Shown in pieces: positions 9,452 through 17,414 of a stretch of 64,000 nt of DNA. The stretch is from Mongoliibacter ruber (GTDB lineage Bacteria; Bacteroidota; Bacteroidia; Cytophagales; Cyclobacteriaceae), in the NCBI RefSeq assembly GCF_003003005.1, contig NZ_PVTR01000010.1, forward strand, positions 1 to 64,000. The letters are read 5' to 3'. The notes under the pieces are model-generated. The model saw only the letters and a list, made by a program, of their open reading frames with translations. It had not been told where the DNA came from and did not search any database. Positions within the stretch are counted from its first letter, which is position 1, and the number at the start of each line of letters is the position of its first letter. The translations under genes were made by a program, and so were the position numbers.

Positions 9452-9981
9452 CAGTCTTCCAAGTATATGTCAAGTAATCCTTCGGGCAGATGGCAGTAAA
9501 CTTTCTTTGCTGCCTTGTCGACTTTCTGGACAATTCCATCCTGAATGGGTATCAGGACTTCTTTTCCTTTGTGTTCGACTCCCAACAAATCTTGGGTTTC
9601 TAGGTCATAAATGACTTTGATTTCGCCGATTTGTTCTTGATTTTGATCAAGCACTTCAAAACCTATTAGTTCATGGTAGTAATATTGATCATCTCCAAGA
9701 GTTTCCAATTCGCTAAGTGGGAGATAAAGAGCCGAACCAACCAGTTCAGAGACTTTTTCCACTGTATCGTAATCTTCAAACTTTGCCAAAACTTTGTTTG
9801 CATGTTGCAAAACGAAGTGTTCGATAAAGAGAGGGATCAATCTTGATTTCTGTTCTACGAAGACATGCTTGATATCTTCGTAATCTTCAGGATAATCTAC
9901 GTCTAAAACGACGTTTACTTCACCATGTAATCCATGAACCTTGGCTACATAGCCCAATTGAAAACAATTGTCTTTGTTCAT
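9451..9981 (-). CDS. rimM: Ribosome maturation factor RimM
   Basis: A 176-residue protein with an N-terminal RimM barrel ([18 protein letters not shown], residues 7-24) and a C-terminal PRC-like barrel (about 95-172, including [15 protein letters not shown]). RimM assists assembly of the 30S head next to uS19. It sits between rpsP and trmD in the conserved order, 14 bp from rpsP and overlapping trmD by one base. Confidence 0.96.
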   Translation of the reverse strand: MNKDNCFQLGYVAKVHGLHGEVNVVLDVDYPEDYEDIKHVFVEQKSRLIPLFIEHFVLQHANKVLAKFEDYDTVEKVSELVGSALYLPLSELETLGDDQYYYHELIGFEVLDQNQEQIGEIKVIYDLETQDLLGVEHKGKEVLIPIQDGIVQKVDKAAKKVYCHLPEGLLDIYLED

Positions 9982-9995
9982 GGGAGATTGAAATA

Positions 9996-10559
9996 TTAAG
10001 CTTGAGTTTCTTCTCCTTCAGCTGATGCTTCAGGTGCGTCACCTTCTGAAGAGGCTTCTTCCTCTTGGGGAGCTGCCGCAGCTTCAGCCGCAGCTTTAGC
10101 TTCGTCTTCTCTTGCTTTGATAGCATCAAGTCTAGCTTGGTTTTTAGCTGTTTCAGCATCCAAAGCTGCCTGACGTGCATCTGCTTTTGCTTTCGTAAGC
10201 TTATCTACCTTACCGGTGATAGCTTCTTCTTTGCTTGCTTTCCAAGCTTCAAATTTTTCGTCAGCTTGTTCTTGAGAGATTGCACCTTTAAGCACACCTA
10301 TTTGAAGGTGTTTTTTCAACAACACACCTCTGTAAGAAAGCATAGCTTTTACAGTATCGGTAGGCTGCGCACCATTCAACAACCATTTAAGAGCGCGCTC
10401 ATTGTTGATGTTGATAGATGCAGGGTCAGTGTTGGGGTTATAAGTCCCGATCTTTTCGATAAAGCGTCCATCTCGTGGAGCTCTAGCATCAGCTACTACT
10501 ACGTCATAGATGGCCATTCTTTTTCTGCCTCTACGCGCTAATCTGATTTTTACTGCCAT
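9996..10559 (-). CDS. rpsP: 30S ribosomal protein S16 with long acidic C-terminal extension
   Basis: The ATG at 10559 gives the expected start [12 protein letters not shown]; a longer frame upstream would add 13 unconserved residues and is rejected. Residues 1-80 are canonical bS16 ([15 protein letters not shown]). The protein then continues to 187 residues with a predicted coiled-coil helix rich in Ala, Lys and Glu and an acidic tail (about 150-187). Such long tails are common in Bacteroidota bS16, whereas most bacteria have about 80-90 residues. It is the first gene of the rpsP-rimM-trmD-rplS operon; ffh is not adjacent. Confidence 0.95.
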   Translation of the reverse strand: MAVKIRLARRGRKRMAIYDVVVADARAPRDGRFIEKIGTYNPNTDPASININNERALKWLLNGAQPTDTVKAMLSYRGVLLKKHLQIGVLKGAISQEQADEKFEAWKASKEEAITGKVDKLTKAKADARQAALDAETAKNQARLDAIKAREDEAKAAAEAAAAPQEEEASSEGDAPEASAEGEETQA

Positions 10560-10692
10560 ATTAAATTGATATTTAGTGAATTGATGGATCCCGTCCATCG
10601 TGATTTTTGGACTGCAAAGATAGCTTTAATAATTCGAAATGCACAAATGCCTTTAAATATATTTGCTTGAATGAAGGATTATGCTTTAAATT

Positions 10693-10757
10693 GCGAAGCG
10701 AAATGAGAGATTAGAAGCGAGAAGCGAGAGGCGAGAAGCGAGAGACAAGAAGGGAGA
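10693..10757. repeat. Short GAAGCGAGA-type simple repeats
   Basis: The stretch between rpsP and the tRNA gene (10560-10855, no protein gene) contains at least four closely spaced copies of a GAAGCGAGA-like 8-9 bp unit with degenerate flanking copies. The rest is AT-rich, with no other clear signal. It probably arose by slippage. Confidence 0.7.
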
Positions 10758-10855
10758 TACTGGAGTCAAGAGTCTTGATTCTTTTTTCTAGCAACCTTAA
10801 AATTGGCTTTTCTCTAGTCTAGAATCTAATTTTTCGCATCTAACAGTCTCAAAAT

Positions 10856-10927
10856 GGCCTCGTAGTTCAATGGATAGAATAGAAGTTTCCTAAACTTTAG
10901 ATACAAGTTCGATTCTTGTCGAGGCTA
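10856..10927 (+). tRNA. tRNA-Arg (anticodon CCU)
   Basis: A 72-base cloverleaf can be drawn fully. The acceptor is GGCCTCG/CGAGGCT with a G-U first pair. The D arm GTTC/GAAT has an 8-base loop. The anticodon stem GAAGT/ACTTT has loop TTCCTAA, giving anticodon CCT for AGG codons. The T arm ACAAG/CTTGT has loop TTCGATT and the discriminator is A. CCA is not encoded. A terminator follows 24 bp later. Its 3' part from 10878 onward is repeated at 13832, a layout usually left by island integration. Confidence 0.93.
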
Positions 10928-11009
10928 CACGTTTGATTTTCAGTTAATTAAGGGGTTTTACCAACCCCTTTTTTTGTGGATTTACCCCAACATTGCAGTG
11001 GAATTGATT
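10878..11009. repeat. Direct repeat, left copy (tRNA-Arg 3' part plus terminator)
   Basis: These 132 bp match 13832-13963 without any indel (offset 2,954). The first 53 bases (10878-10930), covering the anticodon arm to the tRNA 3' end, are identical. The remainder, including the terminator, has about seven mismatches. Such a duplication at a tRNA 3' end is typical of site-specific integration into tRNA genes. Alternatively it is a tandem duplication joint. Confidence 0.9.
10951..10976 (+). terminator. Terminator of tRNA-Arg
   Basis: The stem GGGGTT/AACCCC with loop TTACC is followed by seven T. An identical hairpin is found in the repeated copy at 13904-13930. Confidence 0.88.
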
Positions 11010-11063
11010 TATTTTTAGGACTGAGAACTTAAAAAAATCCAGTGAACCTCCACATACAGCCTG

Positions 11064-11104
11064 CCCCGAACCTGCCTATGCCAGCAGGCAGGCTTGATTC
11101 GGGG
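11064..11104. repeat. REP-like nested palindrome
   Basis: The outer arms CCCCGAA and TTCGGGG enclose inner arms CCTGCCT and AGGCAGG. Related CCCGA/TCGGG and GCAGGC palindromes occur near 37195, 46573, 59705 and 59777, so this is a member of a dispersed palindromic family. Confidence 0.6.
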
Positions 11105-11175
11105 AGACCCGTACTGTCGGTTGTGTGATAGGCGCACCTCGTCCGCGAAATCTGGCGAGGCCGTCTCGATTTTGC

Positions 11176-11703
11176 TTAGTTTTTATTCAATTTAAAGCTG
11201 TTAAGTATCTTTTCACCTTTCAATTTGTAATTATCAAACTGGGTTTCTTCGCAAGTCAAAGTCAACACAAAAGCTTTGTCTCCAACTACCCAATAATTTT
11301 GTTCAAACTTCAAATTAAAGTCTCCTTGTTTTCCTGAAAAAATTACTTTATGATAGTTCAAACTTTGATTCGTCACACGTTTACTTTCGATTATTTTTCC
11401 ATTTGTGATCATAGTTTTTATTTGACCTTCTGAGATTTTAACGTATTCGTCAAGATCTAAATTGTGTCCTGTTAAATCTTGAACAAGAAGATTCACATTT
11501 TCTTTAAACTGGTCTTTCTCTGAGGTAAGAGGACTAAACAAGATGAAACTCGTGCCCATTTGTCCTGACTCATTAAGTTCCCAATCCTTTGGATAATTGA
11601 TTGAGTAGTTATCTTTTTCGATTGTATTCCAATCTTTAGTCTGTCCAAATAGGGATAGGTTAGAAGTTAGAAAAATCGCTCCCCAAATTAATAGTCTATT
11701 CAT
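11176..11703 (-). CDS. Exported PsbP/DcrB-like hypothetical protein (cassette gene)
   Basis: A 175-residue protein with a signal peptide (about residues 1-20, ending LSLFGQ). It has a domain of the PsbP/DcrB/DUF1795 type: DNYSINYPKDWEL near residue 31, and a run of strands ending with an EKILNSFKL helix. That fold assignment is tentative. The gene starts about 20 bases after a GTTGTGC box at the end of an attC-like palindrome, as expected for a cassette gene. It is the last gene of module A on the minus strand. Past its stop, ATTTTGCTTA (plus strand, 11169-11178) matches 8 of 10 positions of the complement expected for its own R'' box, so its attC appears degenerate. Confidence 0.65.
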   Translation of the reverse strand: MNRLLIWGAIFLTSNLSLFGQTKDWNTIEKDNYSINYPKDWELNESGQMGTSFILFSPLTSEKDQFKENVNLLVQDLTGHNLDLDEYVKISEGQIKTMITNGKIIESKRVTNQSLNYHKVIFSGKQGDFNLKFEQNYWVVGDKAFVLTLTCEETQFDNYKLKGEKILNSFKLNKN

Positions 11704-11720
11704 TTTTAATTTGTTTTAAT

Positions 11721-11856
11721 TAAGCACAACGTTTTGCGCATATGGCTTGTGGCGGCTTCCGAAGCGAAATTTTTTCTTTCAATGATAATCTCCATTAGAA
11801 GTCAAAACCCGAATTTACGATAATCCCGCCATAAGCTATATGCGCTGTTGTGCATA
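11721..11856 (-). other. attC-like recombination site between two cassette genes
   Basis: Read on the minus strand, R'' is TATGCACAAC, which overlaps the end of the 154-residue gene. L'' is GCGCATATAGCTTATGGCGG and, after about 70 bases, the complementary arm is CCGCCACAAGCCATATGCGC. The R' box is GTTGTGCTTA. The two arms pair over about 19 of 20 positions with extrahelical bases and an unpaired spacer, as in integron attC hairpins. The R'' box pairs perfectly with the GTTGTGCATA found at the 5' end of the same cassette (12308-12317). That pairing is the signature of a circularisable gene cassette. Confidence 0.68.
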
Positions 11857-12300
11857 GTTTTTTATTTCATTTACTTCTTTTTCAATTGTCAAAGGGTCAA
11901 TTAAATTCTCTTCATATTGAACTTCTTTTTTCGTCTTTTTCCAATACGGAAATAACCAAGTCATCGCGGTTCCTAAATTCTCAAATTCTGAGTCGTTTAA
12001 AATAAGTTCTGTTTTGTTTTTATATGAAAAGTTGCCCTTGTAATATTTAGTAATCCGCTTTCTTTTAGTCAGCAAATTGAAAAACCTGTCAATTGCATAT
12101 TGAATGTCATCATATTCCGGGTCAAAATGTTGGTGTACTAATCCATATCCAACCGTCAGTTCTCTGTCGTCACAAGAAATCCATATTCCTGTTTCACCAA
12201 TTGTTAGGTGTTCACCGTCTTCATATTCTTTTAAGTCACTCCCGAAATGGTTTTTCAAAAGTCCCTTAATCTTAGAATATATGGCTTGGTGTTTTTTCAT
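11836..12300 (-). CDS. Hypothetical cassette protein
   Basis: A 154-residue soluble protein with no signal peptide or membrane segment. It is mixed alpha/beta, with an aromatic, basic middle (KRKRITKYYKGNFSYKNK) and a charged C-terminal helix. I do not recognise a family. Its ATG lies seven bases after the GTTGTGCATA box of the upstream attC-like site. Its last codons are inside the next attC-like site, which supplies the residues NYAQQRI. This tight fit between gene and palindromes is typical of integron cassettes, whose products are often unknown or act in stress, defence or toxin-antitoxin roles. Confidence 0.7.
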   Translation of the reverse strand: MKKHQAIYSKIKGLLKNHFGSDLKEYEDGEHLTIGETGIWISCDDRELTVGYGLVHQHFDPEYDDIQYAIDRFFNLLTKRKRITKYYKGNFSYKNKTELILNDSEFENLGTAMTWLFPYWKKTKKEVQYEENLIDPLTIEKEVNEIKNYAQQRI

Positions 12301-12307
12301 TTCAAAT

Positions 12308-12429
12308 TATGCACAACGTCCAACTAAAATGAGTATGCGTCCCAGTTCCTTAAAGCACTGAAATTTAAAGTTTCCACTGTCATATCAAAGGGCTCAGTTC
12401 GCATATTCATTTTAGTGTTTGTTGACTAC
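12308..12429 (-). other. attC-like recombination site between two cassette genes
   Basis: On the minus strand the site reads R'' GTAGTCAAC (inside the last codons of the upstream gene), arm ACTAAAATGAATATGCG, about 60 bases, arm CGCATACTCATTTTAGT, and R' GTTGTGCATA. The arms match at 16 of 17 positions. GTAGTCAAC is the exact complement of GTTGACTAC at the 5' end of the same cassette (plus-strand 12421-12429 against 13369-13377). The cassette would therefore regenerate a perfect R''/R' pair on circularisation. Confidence 0.7.
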
Positions 12430-13365
12430 CGTTTTTTTTAAAAGAGGTATCCATTGTTTTTTAAACTCCATATCAACAAAACTGATGTGATTATCTAGGT
12501 CTTCTGATTTAATCAAAATATTAGATAACCAAAGCTCAGATTCATTTTTGAACTTCAATACAGTGTATTCATAGCCGTTCCAAGGTGAATTGTTCGAATT
12601 TGAAACGAATCGGAAAACCTTGGAGATTTCTTTCTTATCAAACAAGTACTTATCGTTGTTATTAACTACTATGAAACGATTTTCCCCTTTGCTGAAATGA
12701 AGACTAAGTTGACCATTCTTTTTAAAATGGTTAATTGTAATTATTATTCCTGGAAGTGCTATCAAAGTACAAAAACCTTGAAGAATTATGAATACAGTTA
12801 AATCAAAAGCATTACCAACCATTATATGTATTCCAAGTGGCAAAATAAGGTAAAGGATGCTCCATCCAAACATGTATACTAAGCGCTTCCTGGTAAATTC
12901 GTATTGGTATTCAGTATTACCTTTTTTTGAGGAATAAATTTTCTTTTTACCTCTTCCAAATGCTCCGAAAATCTTCTGCAGTAGAGTGGTTTCAATGAGT
13001 TTAAACTTGTTAAGAATTTTAAGAAAACCGTTTGTGGATTCAACTGGGAATTTTTCAATTAAGTCCAATACATCATTGTGTGTTAAATCGTATCCTAGTT
13101 TAGATTTGTTGATTACTTTTTTATACAAGAATTGAATTGAGAACCTGTTAGATTCATAGCCAGTAATTACTAATTCGCGGTTCCCATGCTCCAAGTTTAG
13201 CGAAGGGAAAGCATGAGATTCCACAAGTTCAAGATGCTTTTCCACTTGCTCTTCCCATGGGTATTCCTCAAAAATTGATTTAACCTCAGTAATTTGCTTT
13301 GAACCAAGTAATTCATACTCATCTGGTTCATAGTTCACAAATTGTCTTCGAAGAATTATGCTCAT
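12412..13365 (-). CDS. Hypothetical two-TM protein (first cassette gene of module A)
   Basis: The ATG at 13365 (MSIILRRQFVNYEPDEYEL) gives 317 residues; a TTG four codons upstream lies in the recombination box and is rejected. Two adjacent membrane segments lie at about residues 165-190 and 192-215. They are preceded by a basic stretch and followed by a soluble beta-rich domain that looks PH-like (FSKGENRFIVVNNNDKYLF). The family is not recognised. It begins ten bases after the point where the long leader repeat stops matching its second copy, and ends inside an attC-like palindrome. Confidence 0.65.
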   Translation of the reverse strand: MSIILRRQFVNYEPDEYELLGSKQITEVKSIFEEYPWEEQVEKHLELVESHAFPSLNLEHGNRELVITGYESNRFSIQFLYKKVINKSKLGYDLTHNDVLDLIEKFPVESTNGFLKILNKFKLIETTLLQKIFGAFGRGKKKIYSSKKGNTEYQYEFTRKRLVYMFGWSILYLILPLGIHIMVGNAFDLTVFIILQGFCTLIALPGIIITINHFKKNGQLSLHFSKGENRFIVVNNNDKYLFDKKEISKVFRFVSNSNNSPWNGYEYTVLKFKNESELWLSNILIKSEDLDNHISFVDMEFKKQWIPLLKKTVVNKH

Positions 13366-13377
13366 AATAGTAGTCAA

Positions 13378-13806
13378 CGTTTACTTTCCACAATAGCGGA
13401 TAGCATTCCAAAATGGCATGATATCATCAATATTGTTGATATATCTCAATTAAAACTAAAGAACTTTTTATAAATCTAAACTATCCAGAGGACTTTTTAT
13501 TTGGTCAAAACTCTTTGTTGTAATCTGTCTGGTTTTGGAATTTTCACGCCCCTTAAACCTTAGGATATACCTCAAATCAGTACCGTTTTCACAAATCGTA
13601 AAATTTCGTTAGGTGGTATTTCAGGAAACCTTCTGTTAGTCGAAACAAGTAGATATCATACTTCCTTTCAAATAACAGGAAGTTGGTGGTACCTGAGGGG
13701 ATTATGAAAAAACTTAGAACACGAATTTTACCTTGCAGTAAACCTTGCAGTCAGAGATTGAATGAGACGTATTTTACTGCAATAAAAATCTATAAAAAAT
13801 TGATTT
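13378..13806. repeat. Long direct repeat / leader-like sequence, copy A
   Basis: This stretch aligns with 17415-17888 at high identity apart from small indels and one insertion of roughly 60 bases in copy B. Shared blocks include a palindrome around ATATCATCAATATTGTTGATAT, the block AACTAAAGAACTTTTTATAA and the block ending GAGACGTATTTTACTGCAAT. In each copy the repeat lies directly upstream of the first gene of a module. The match ends at a GTTG box, the position expected of an attI-type joint. No ORF runs through it. Confidence 0.85.
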
Positions 13807-13831
13807 ACAGATACTTAAAAAAATACCTGAT

Positions 13832-13963
13832 AATAGAAGTTTCCTAAACTTTAGATACAAGTTCGATTCTTGTCGAGGCTACACATTTGATTTTCAATTG
13901 ATTAAGGGGTTTTACCAACCCCTTTTTTTGTGGATTAAGCCCAACATTGCAGTGGAATTGATT
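13832..13963. repeat. Direct repeat, right copy (5'-truncated tRNA-Arg plus terminator)
   Basis: This copy holds the tRNA-Arg anticodon arm, variable region, T arm and 3' acceptor strand, identical to the intact gene, then a copy of the terminator. It lacks the 5' acceptor strand and the D arm, so it cannot make a tRNA. It marks the border between module A and module B of the island. Confidence 0.9.
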
Positions 13964-14043
13964 AAAAATTGTAAACGAATCTTTGAATTTTAAAATAAAA
14001 AAAACCACTTCTTTTAAAAGGTGGCTTTAAGTGACTTTATCAA

Positions 14044-14375
14044 CTAGTTTGGACATGTTCCCCATTTGCGTTTGTTTGATAATTGTAAAATTAGGGCTTA
14101 TTGGAAAACTCCTTTGGTTCCTTCGGAATATTACGAACACACCGACTTAAAATATTTTGATTACACGGTGGTTCAAAAAAATATTTCTCATTTCAAAAAC
14201 ATTACTAACATACCAATTATTTAATGGCTGCTTAAATTCTGAATTTTTGAAACATGCCTTGCAGATAGCAACCTTTCCTACATCCTATTTCCCCTAAAGG
14301 GTGATTAAAATTTGAATGTACTAACATACCAGTAAGATTACTCTCACTTCAATTTTTTGGTTGACTTGGGTATCT
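14044..14375 (-). pseudogene. Decayed BspA-like (DUF285 repeat) gene remnant
   Basis: No intact ORF exists here, but minus-strand frames give clear DUF285/BspA repeat signatures joined by frameshifts and stops. They are SNFNHPLGEIG, NSEFKQPLNNWYVSNVFEMR with a following IFLN, and a terminal KRKWGTCPN before TAG at 14044-14046. The same landmarks (NSDFNQNIANWDVGNVKDM and KPKWGTC) occur in the intact BspA-like gene just upstream. It is therefore the 3' half of a related gene that has decayed. The remaining sequence of the 13964-14495 gap is AT-rich with no other signal. Confidence 0.7.
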
Positions 14376-14495
14376 TGAAACATAAAACTCTAATCTTAAA
14401 TTTTACTTAGATCTTTAATATAAATTTTAAATATTTGATTTTTAGTTATAAATATGACTTTGAGAATATTTAGTTTCTTCTTAATCAAATCAAAC

Positions 14496-16190
14496 TTAAT
14501 TACAAAATCCCGAAAATTTTTCTGGTGATTTTACATATTTCTGCGTCCACGAAAAAGAATTTCCCGAAGTGTGAGTAGTAGAACTAGTAATTACCAATTT
14601 ATTTCCAATAATTTCGATTACTGTAAACCAATCCCAAATATTATTTTTTAAATTAAATGATATTTTACTTTCCTCTATCTTGAGATTTTCAACTTTGCTA
14701 TTTTCATCTCTGTACCAAAAATTATAAGGGAAACAACCAGTCGGTTCTTTTGATCCAAATTCCCCCAATTCAAAAATAACGTAATCGTTAAACCCAATTA
14801 TTCCTGAAAATCCGCAATCACATGGCTCGTAAGATTCATCTCCAACCCAAACTGTATTATGAAAATTTGGTGCCAATAATTCACTTTGACATGTCCCCCA
14901 TTTTGGTTTTTTTTCTGAGGTTAGAGGAGAGTTTGTAGAAAAATTTTGTGGTTCTGATAATATTTTAGTCACACACCATTTGGAAATATCTTTATTAAAC
15001 ATACTGCCCATAAACATCCAACTCATATCCTTCACATTCCCAACATCCCAATTAGCTATGTTTTGGTTAAAATCACTGTTTTGAAACAATCCTTGCATAT
15101 TTTGAACCTTACTGACATTCCAAATCCCTATGGGTTGATTGAATGAAGCATTGATAAACATCCATTTCATGTTCACTACATTACTTACATCCCAACTTTG
15201 AATGTTATGATTTACTCCCCATATAAAAAGCCCTTGATCATTATCCGTACTTAAATCAGTCACCAAAGAAGTGCATAGTTTTGACAAATCAGATTTTTCT
15301 GCTATTCTCTTCCTTAACAAAAGATTATCTACTGCTTCATATTCAATACTATTAATTAAGCCTTTTTCCCCAACTTGAGAATTTGGACACAAGCATGTTA
15401 TACCGTTTGGGTGAAGGGAAAAATTACTATTTAAAGAAATTTGTACAAATTTTGCCAACACATTTTTCCCTTTATCAACAGTTATTATCTCAGGTACCTC
15501 AACTCCACTTAAATCCCCTCCCCAGCTTTCAAACTCCCATCCTTCTTTTGGTTTTGGTGTAAGTTCAACAGTTGTTCCGTGAGGGTATTCTCTACCCAAA
15601 GGGTTGATTACTATTCTTTCTTCAATCGTTCCCTCACCTTCAATTGTAATTTTGAGTGGATAGTCTCTTCTTTTAAATTTTACAGTCACATTTTTTTCTT
15701 TATCAAGTGTAATAATTTTAGGAGATTCAGTTCCAGTTAAATCTCCTCCCCAACTTTCAAATAGCCATCCTTCTTTTGGTTTTGGTGCAAGCTCAACGGT
15801 TGTCCCGTGAGGATATTCTCTTCCCGAAGGGTTGGTTACTATTCTTTCTTCTACCGTTCCTTCACCTTCAATGGTAATGTTAAGTGGGTAATTTCTTTTT
15901 TGAAATAGTGCAACTACTGATTTGTTGGAGTTCATTGTAATCTGAAGTGGAGTGGAACTTCCACTTACATCACCTCCCCAACTTTCAAATAGCCATCCTT
16001 CATTTGGTGCGGGTGTTAGCGTCACTTCTTCTCCTTCTTTATAGTCAAAAGATTGAGGTGAAATATTGATTTTCCCACCATCTTCGGGTATTACGATAGT
16101 AGTTAGATCATAAGTAGGTATTGGATCTTCAGTTTCACAGGAACTGAATACAACTGTTAAAATTAAAAGTAAGGATATGTATTTTCTCAT
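14496..16190 (-). CDS. BspA-like surface lipoprotein with InlB-type repeats
   Basis: The ATG at 16190 gives 564 residues and a lipoprotein signal (LTVVFSSC, Cys near residue 18). Three beta-repeats of about 75-80 residues follow (about 25-245), each ending WLFESWGGDxxG or WEFESWGGDxxG, of the Listeria-Bacteroides / Flg_new_2 type. Then a DUF285 BspA-type leucine-rich-like region (about 275-415) has WDVSNVVNMKWMF-type units. A distinct C-terminal domain of about 130 residues closes the protein. BspA-like proteins are cell-surface adhesins or binding proteins; the ligand is unknown. It lies in module B of the tRNA-Arg island, beside a decayed relative. Confidence 0.85.
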   Translation of the reverse strand: MRKYISLLLILTVVFSSCETEDPIPTYDLTTIVIPEDGGKINISPQSFDYKEGEEVTLTPAPNEGWLFESWGGDVSGSSTPLQITMNSNKSVVALFQKRNYPLNITIEGEGTVEERIVTNPSGREYPHGTTVELAPKPKEGWLFESWGGDLTGTESPKIITLDKEKNVTVKFKRRDYPLKITIEGEGTIEERIVINPLGREYPHGTTVELTPKPKEGWEFESWGGDLSGVEVPEIITVDKGKNVLAKFVQISLNSNFSLHPNGITCLCPNSQVGEKGLINSIEYEAVDNLLLRKRIAEKSDLSKLCTSLVTDLSTDNDQGLFIWGVNHNIQSWDVSNVVNMKWMFINASFNQPIGIWNVSKVQNMQGLFQNSDFNQNIANWDVGNVKDMSWMFMGSMFNKDISKWCVTKILSEPQNFSTNSPLTSEKKPKWGTCQSELLAPNFHNTVWVGDESYEPCDCGFSGIIGFNDYVIFELGEFGSKEPTGCFPYNFWYRDENSKVENLKIEESKISFNLKNNIWDWFTVIEIIGNKLVITSSTTHTSGNSFSWTQKYVKSPEKFSGFCN

Positions 16191-16446
16191 CAGAAGTAAA
16201 TTCAATAAACAGAATTATCATATCCTGTCAGTTTTTTTGTTCTGAAATTTAGTGTTTTAGGTTAAATTATCTATTATTTACCTATTTATTTTGGATTTGA
16301 CTTATTCCATGTATTCTGAACCACTTGTTCAATACGGGTTGGTGTTACTTGGAGGAAGTCGGAATATCTAAGTTTTCATTCAACTTGATTGTTTTTTTCA
16401 CTAAGAATAAACTGGAGAATCGTATCAATTGACCCAAACATATTTT

Positions 16447-16490
16447 AAATAATTGGAAGTGGGTGATACCTGAGGGGATGATGAAAAGTA
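16447..16490. repeat. Partial third copy of the leader repeat
   Basis: Within the 483-bp gap between the BspA-like and DUF4328 genes, the block GGAAGTGGGTGATACCTGAG with flanking GGGATGATGAAAA is a diverged copy of GGAAGTTGGTGGTACCTGAG in the long repeats at 13378 and 17415. The rest of the gap (16191-16673) is AT-rich. It includes an imperfect palindrome-containing stretch next to the DUF4328 stop (CTAACGTACTAATATTTAACG on the minus strand), which could be a degenerate attC. Confidence 0.5.
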
Positions 16491-16673
16491 CATTACAGTT
16501 TCTTAATCAATTTTTTGGATTGATGCTTCAAAACTTGATTTGAAAACCTAATGTTTGATTAACCACTAAACTGTCATTGGAACACGAAACCCCGCCTTAG
16601 GGGTAGGTGCTGGTATGCTGTCGGATTTATTGTCTATGCTGATTTTCGTTAAATATTAGTACGTTAGCCTGCA

Positions 16674-17393
16674 TTACGCTTTCACAATATTCCCACCAGA
16701 TTTTTTTACTTCGTCAGCTAGCTTAGTCTCCATTTTTGATAATTTATAAACAATAAAAATTACCAATAAACCTTCTGGAATTTGCATTATGTCAGAAATT
16801 AAAGTTGCAGTCGAACTTTCAATTAGCTGTTCAATTGTGTCTTGCTTGAATGCGGTCCTAAGTACATACCTACCTATGAAATTTGATATGACAAACAATG
16901 CCCACCAAAATCCAATTATTAGTCCACCACTTTTCATTACGTATGTTGGGTCAAACTTTTTGATTTTATATTGTGTCTCTGTCCAAATTTCATTCATTAT
17001 CTGCACAGGTCTGTAAAACCAAACAATAGGAATAATCCAAGTCCAAACTGCCATCGTTTCTTTATGTTTAATATAAGTAATTCCGGCTCTATGTAAGTTC
17101 CCATACGCCCTTCTAAACCAATTCAAAAAGACAACAATTGAACCTATATAAAGTCCAAATTGGAAAAGTCCGATTATCCCTTGTAACAAATCACTCAGAT
17201 TTGCTTCTTCTTCAGAAACAAATTCACCGATTTGAGCATTTTTTAATATTCGCAGTTCATTATAGCCTGTCAACAGACCAACTAATGTTAATACAGTCAA
17301 AACCCAAAATACAGTCAATAGTGTTTTTGCTCTTTTGGAATTGTCTTTAAGTTCAATTTTTTCTTCTTGATGATTGATTTTGATTTCGTTCAT
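16674..17393 (-). CDS. DUF4328 membrane protein (first gene of module B)
   Basis: The ATG at 17393 (MNEIKINHQEEKIEL) gives 239 residues. An ATG at 17417 lies inside the repeat/gene joint and is rejected. There are about five to six membrane segments. The DUF4328 hallmarks are present: a NWFRRAYGNLHRAG motif around residue 105, WTWIIPIVWFYRPVQIMNEIW around 130-150, and a C-terminal pair of hydrophobic segments. The function of this family is unknown. It is the first gene behind the second copy of the leader repeat. Its 5' box GTTGCCACC and the GCAGGCTAAC after its stop are an imperfect R'/R'' pair. Confidence 0.8.
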   Translation of the reverse strand: MNEIKINHQEEKIELKDNSKRAKTLLTVFWVLTVLTLVGLLTGYNELRILKNAQIGEFVSEEEANLSDLLQGIIGLFQFGLYIGSIVVFLNWFRRAYGNLHRAGITYIKHKETMAVWTWIIPIVWFYRPVQIMNEIWTETQYKIKKFDPTYVMKSGGLIIGFWWALFVISNFIGRYVLRTAFKQDTIEQLIESSTATLISDIMQIPEGLLVIFIVYKLSKMETKLADEVKKSGGNIVKA

Positions 17394-17414
17394 TAGGTTC
17401 AAATATGGTGGCAA

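Noticed and set aside
10560-10598. N-terminal extension of S16 by 13 residues
   Set aside because: The canonical bS16 N-terminus [10 protein letters not shown] begins at the ATG at 10559, and the extension is not family-like.
13832-13882. Second functional tRNA-Arg
   Set aside because: The copy lacks the 5' acceptor strand and D arm, so no cloverleaf can form.
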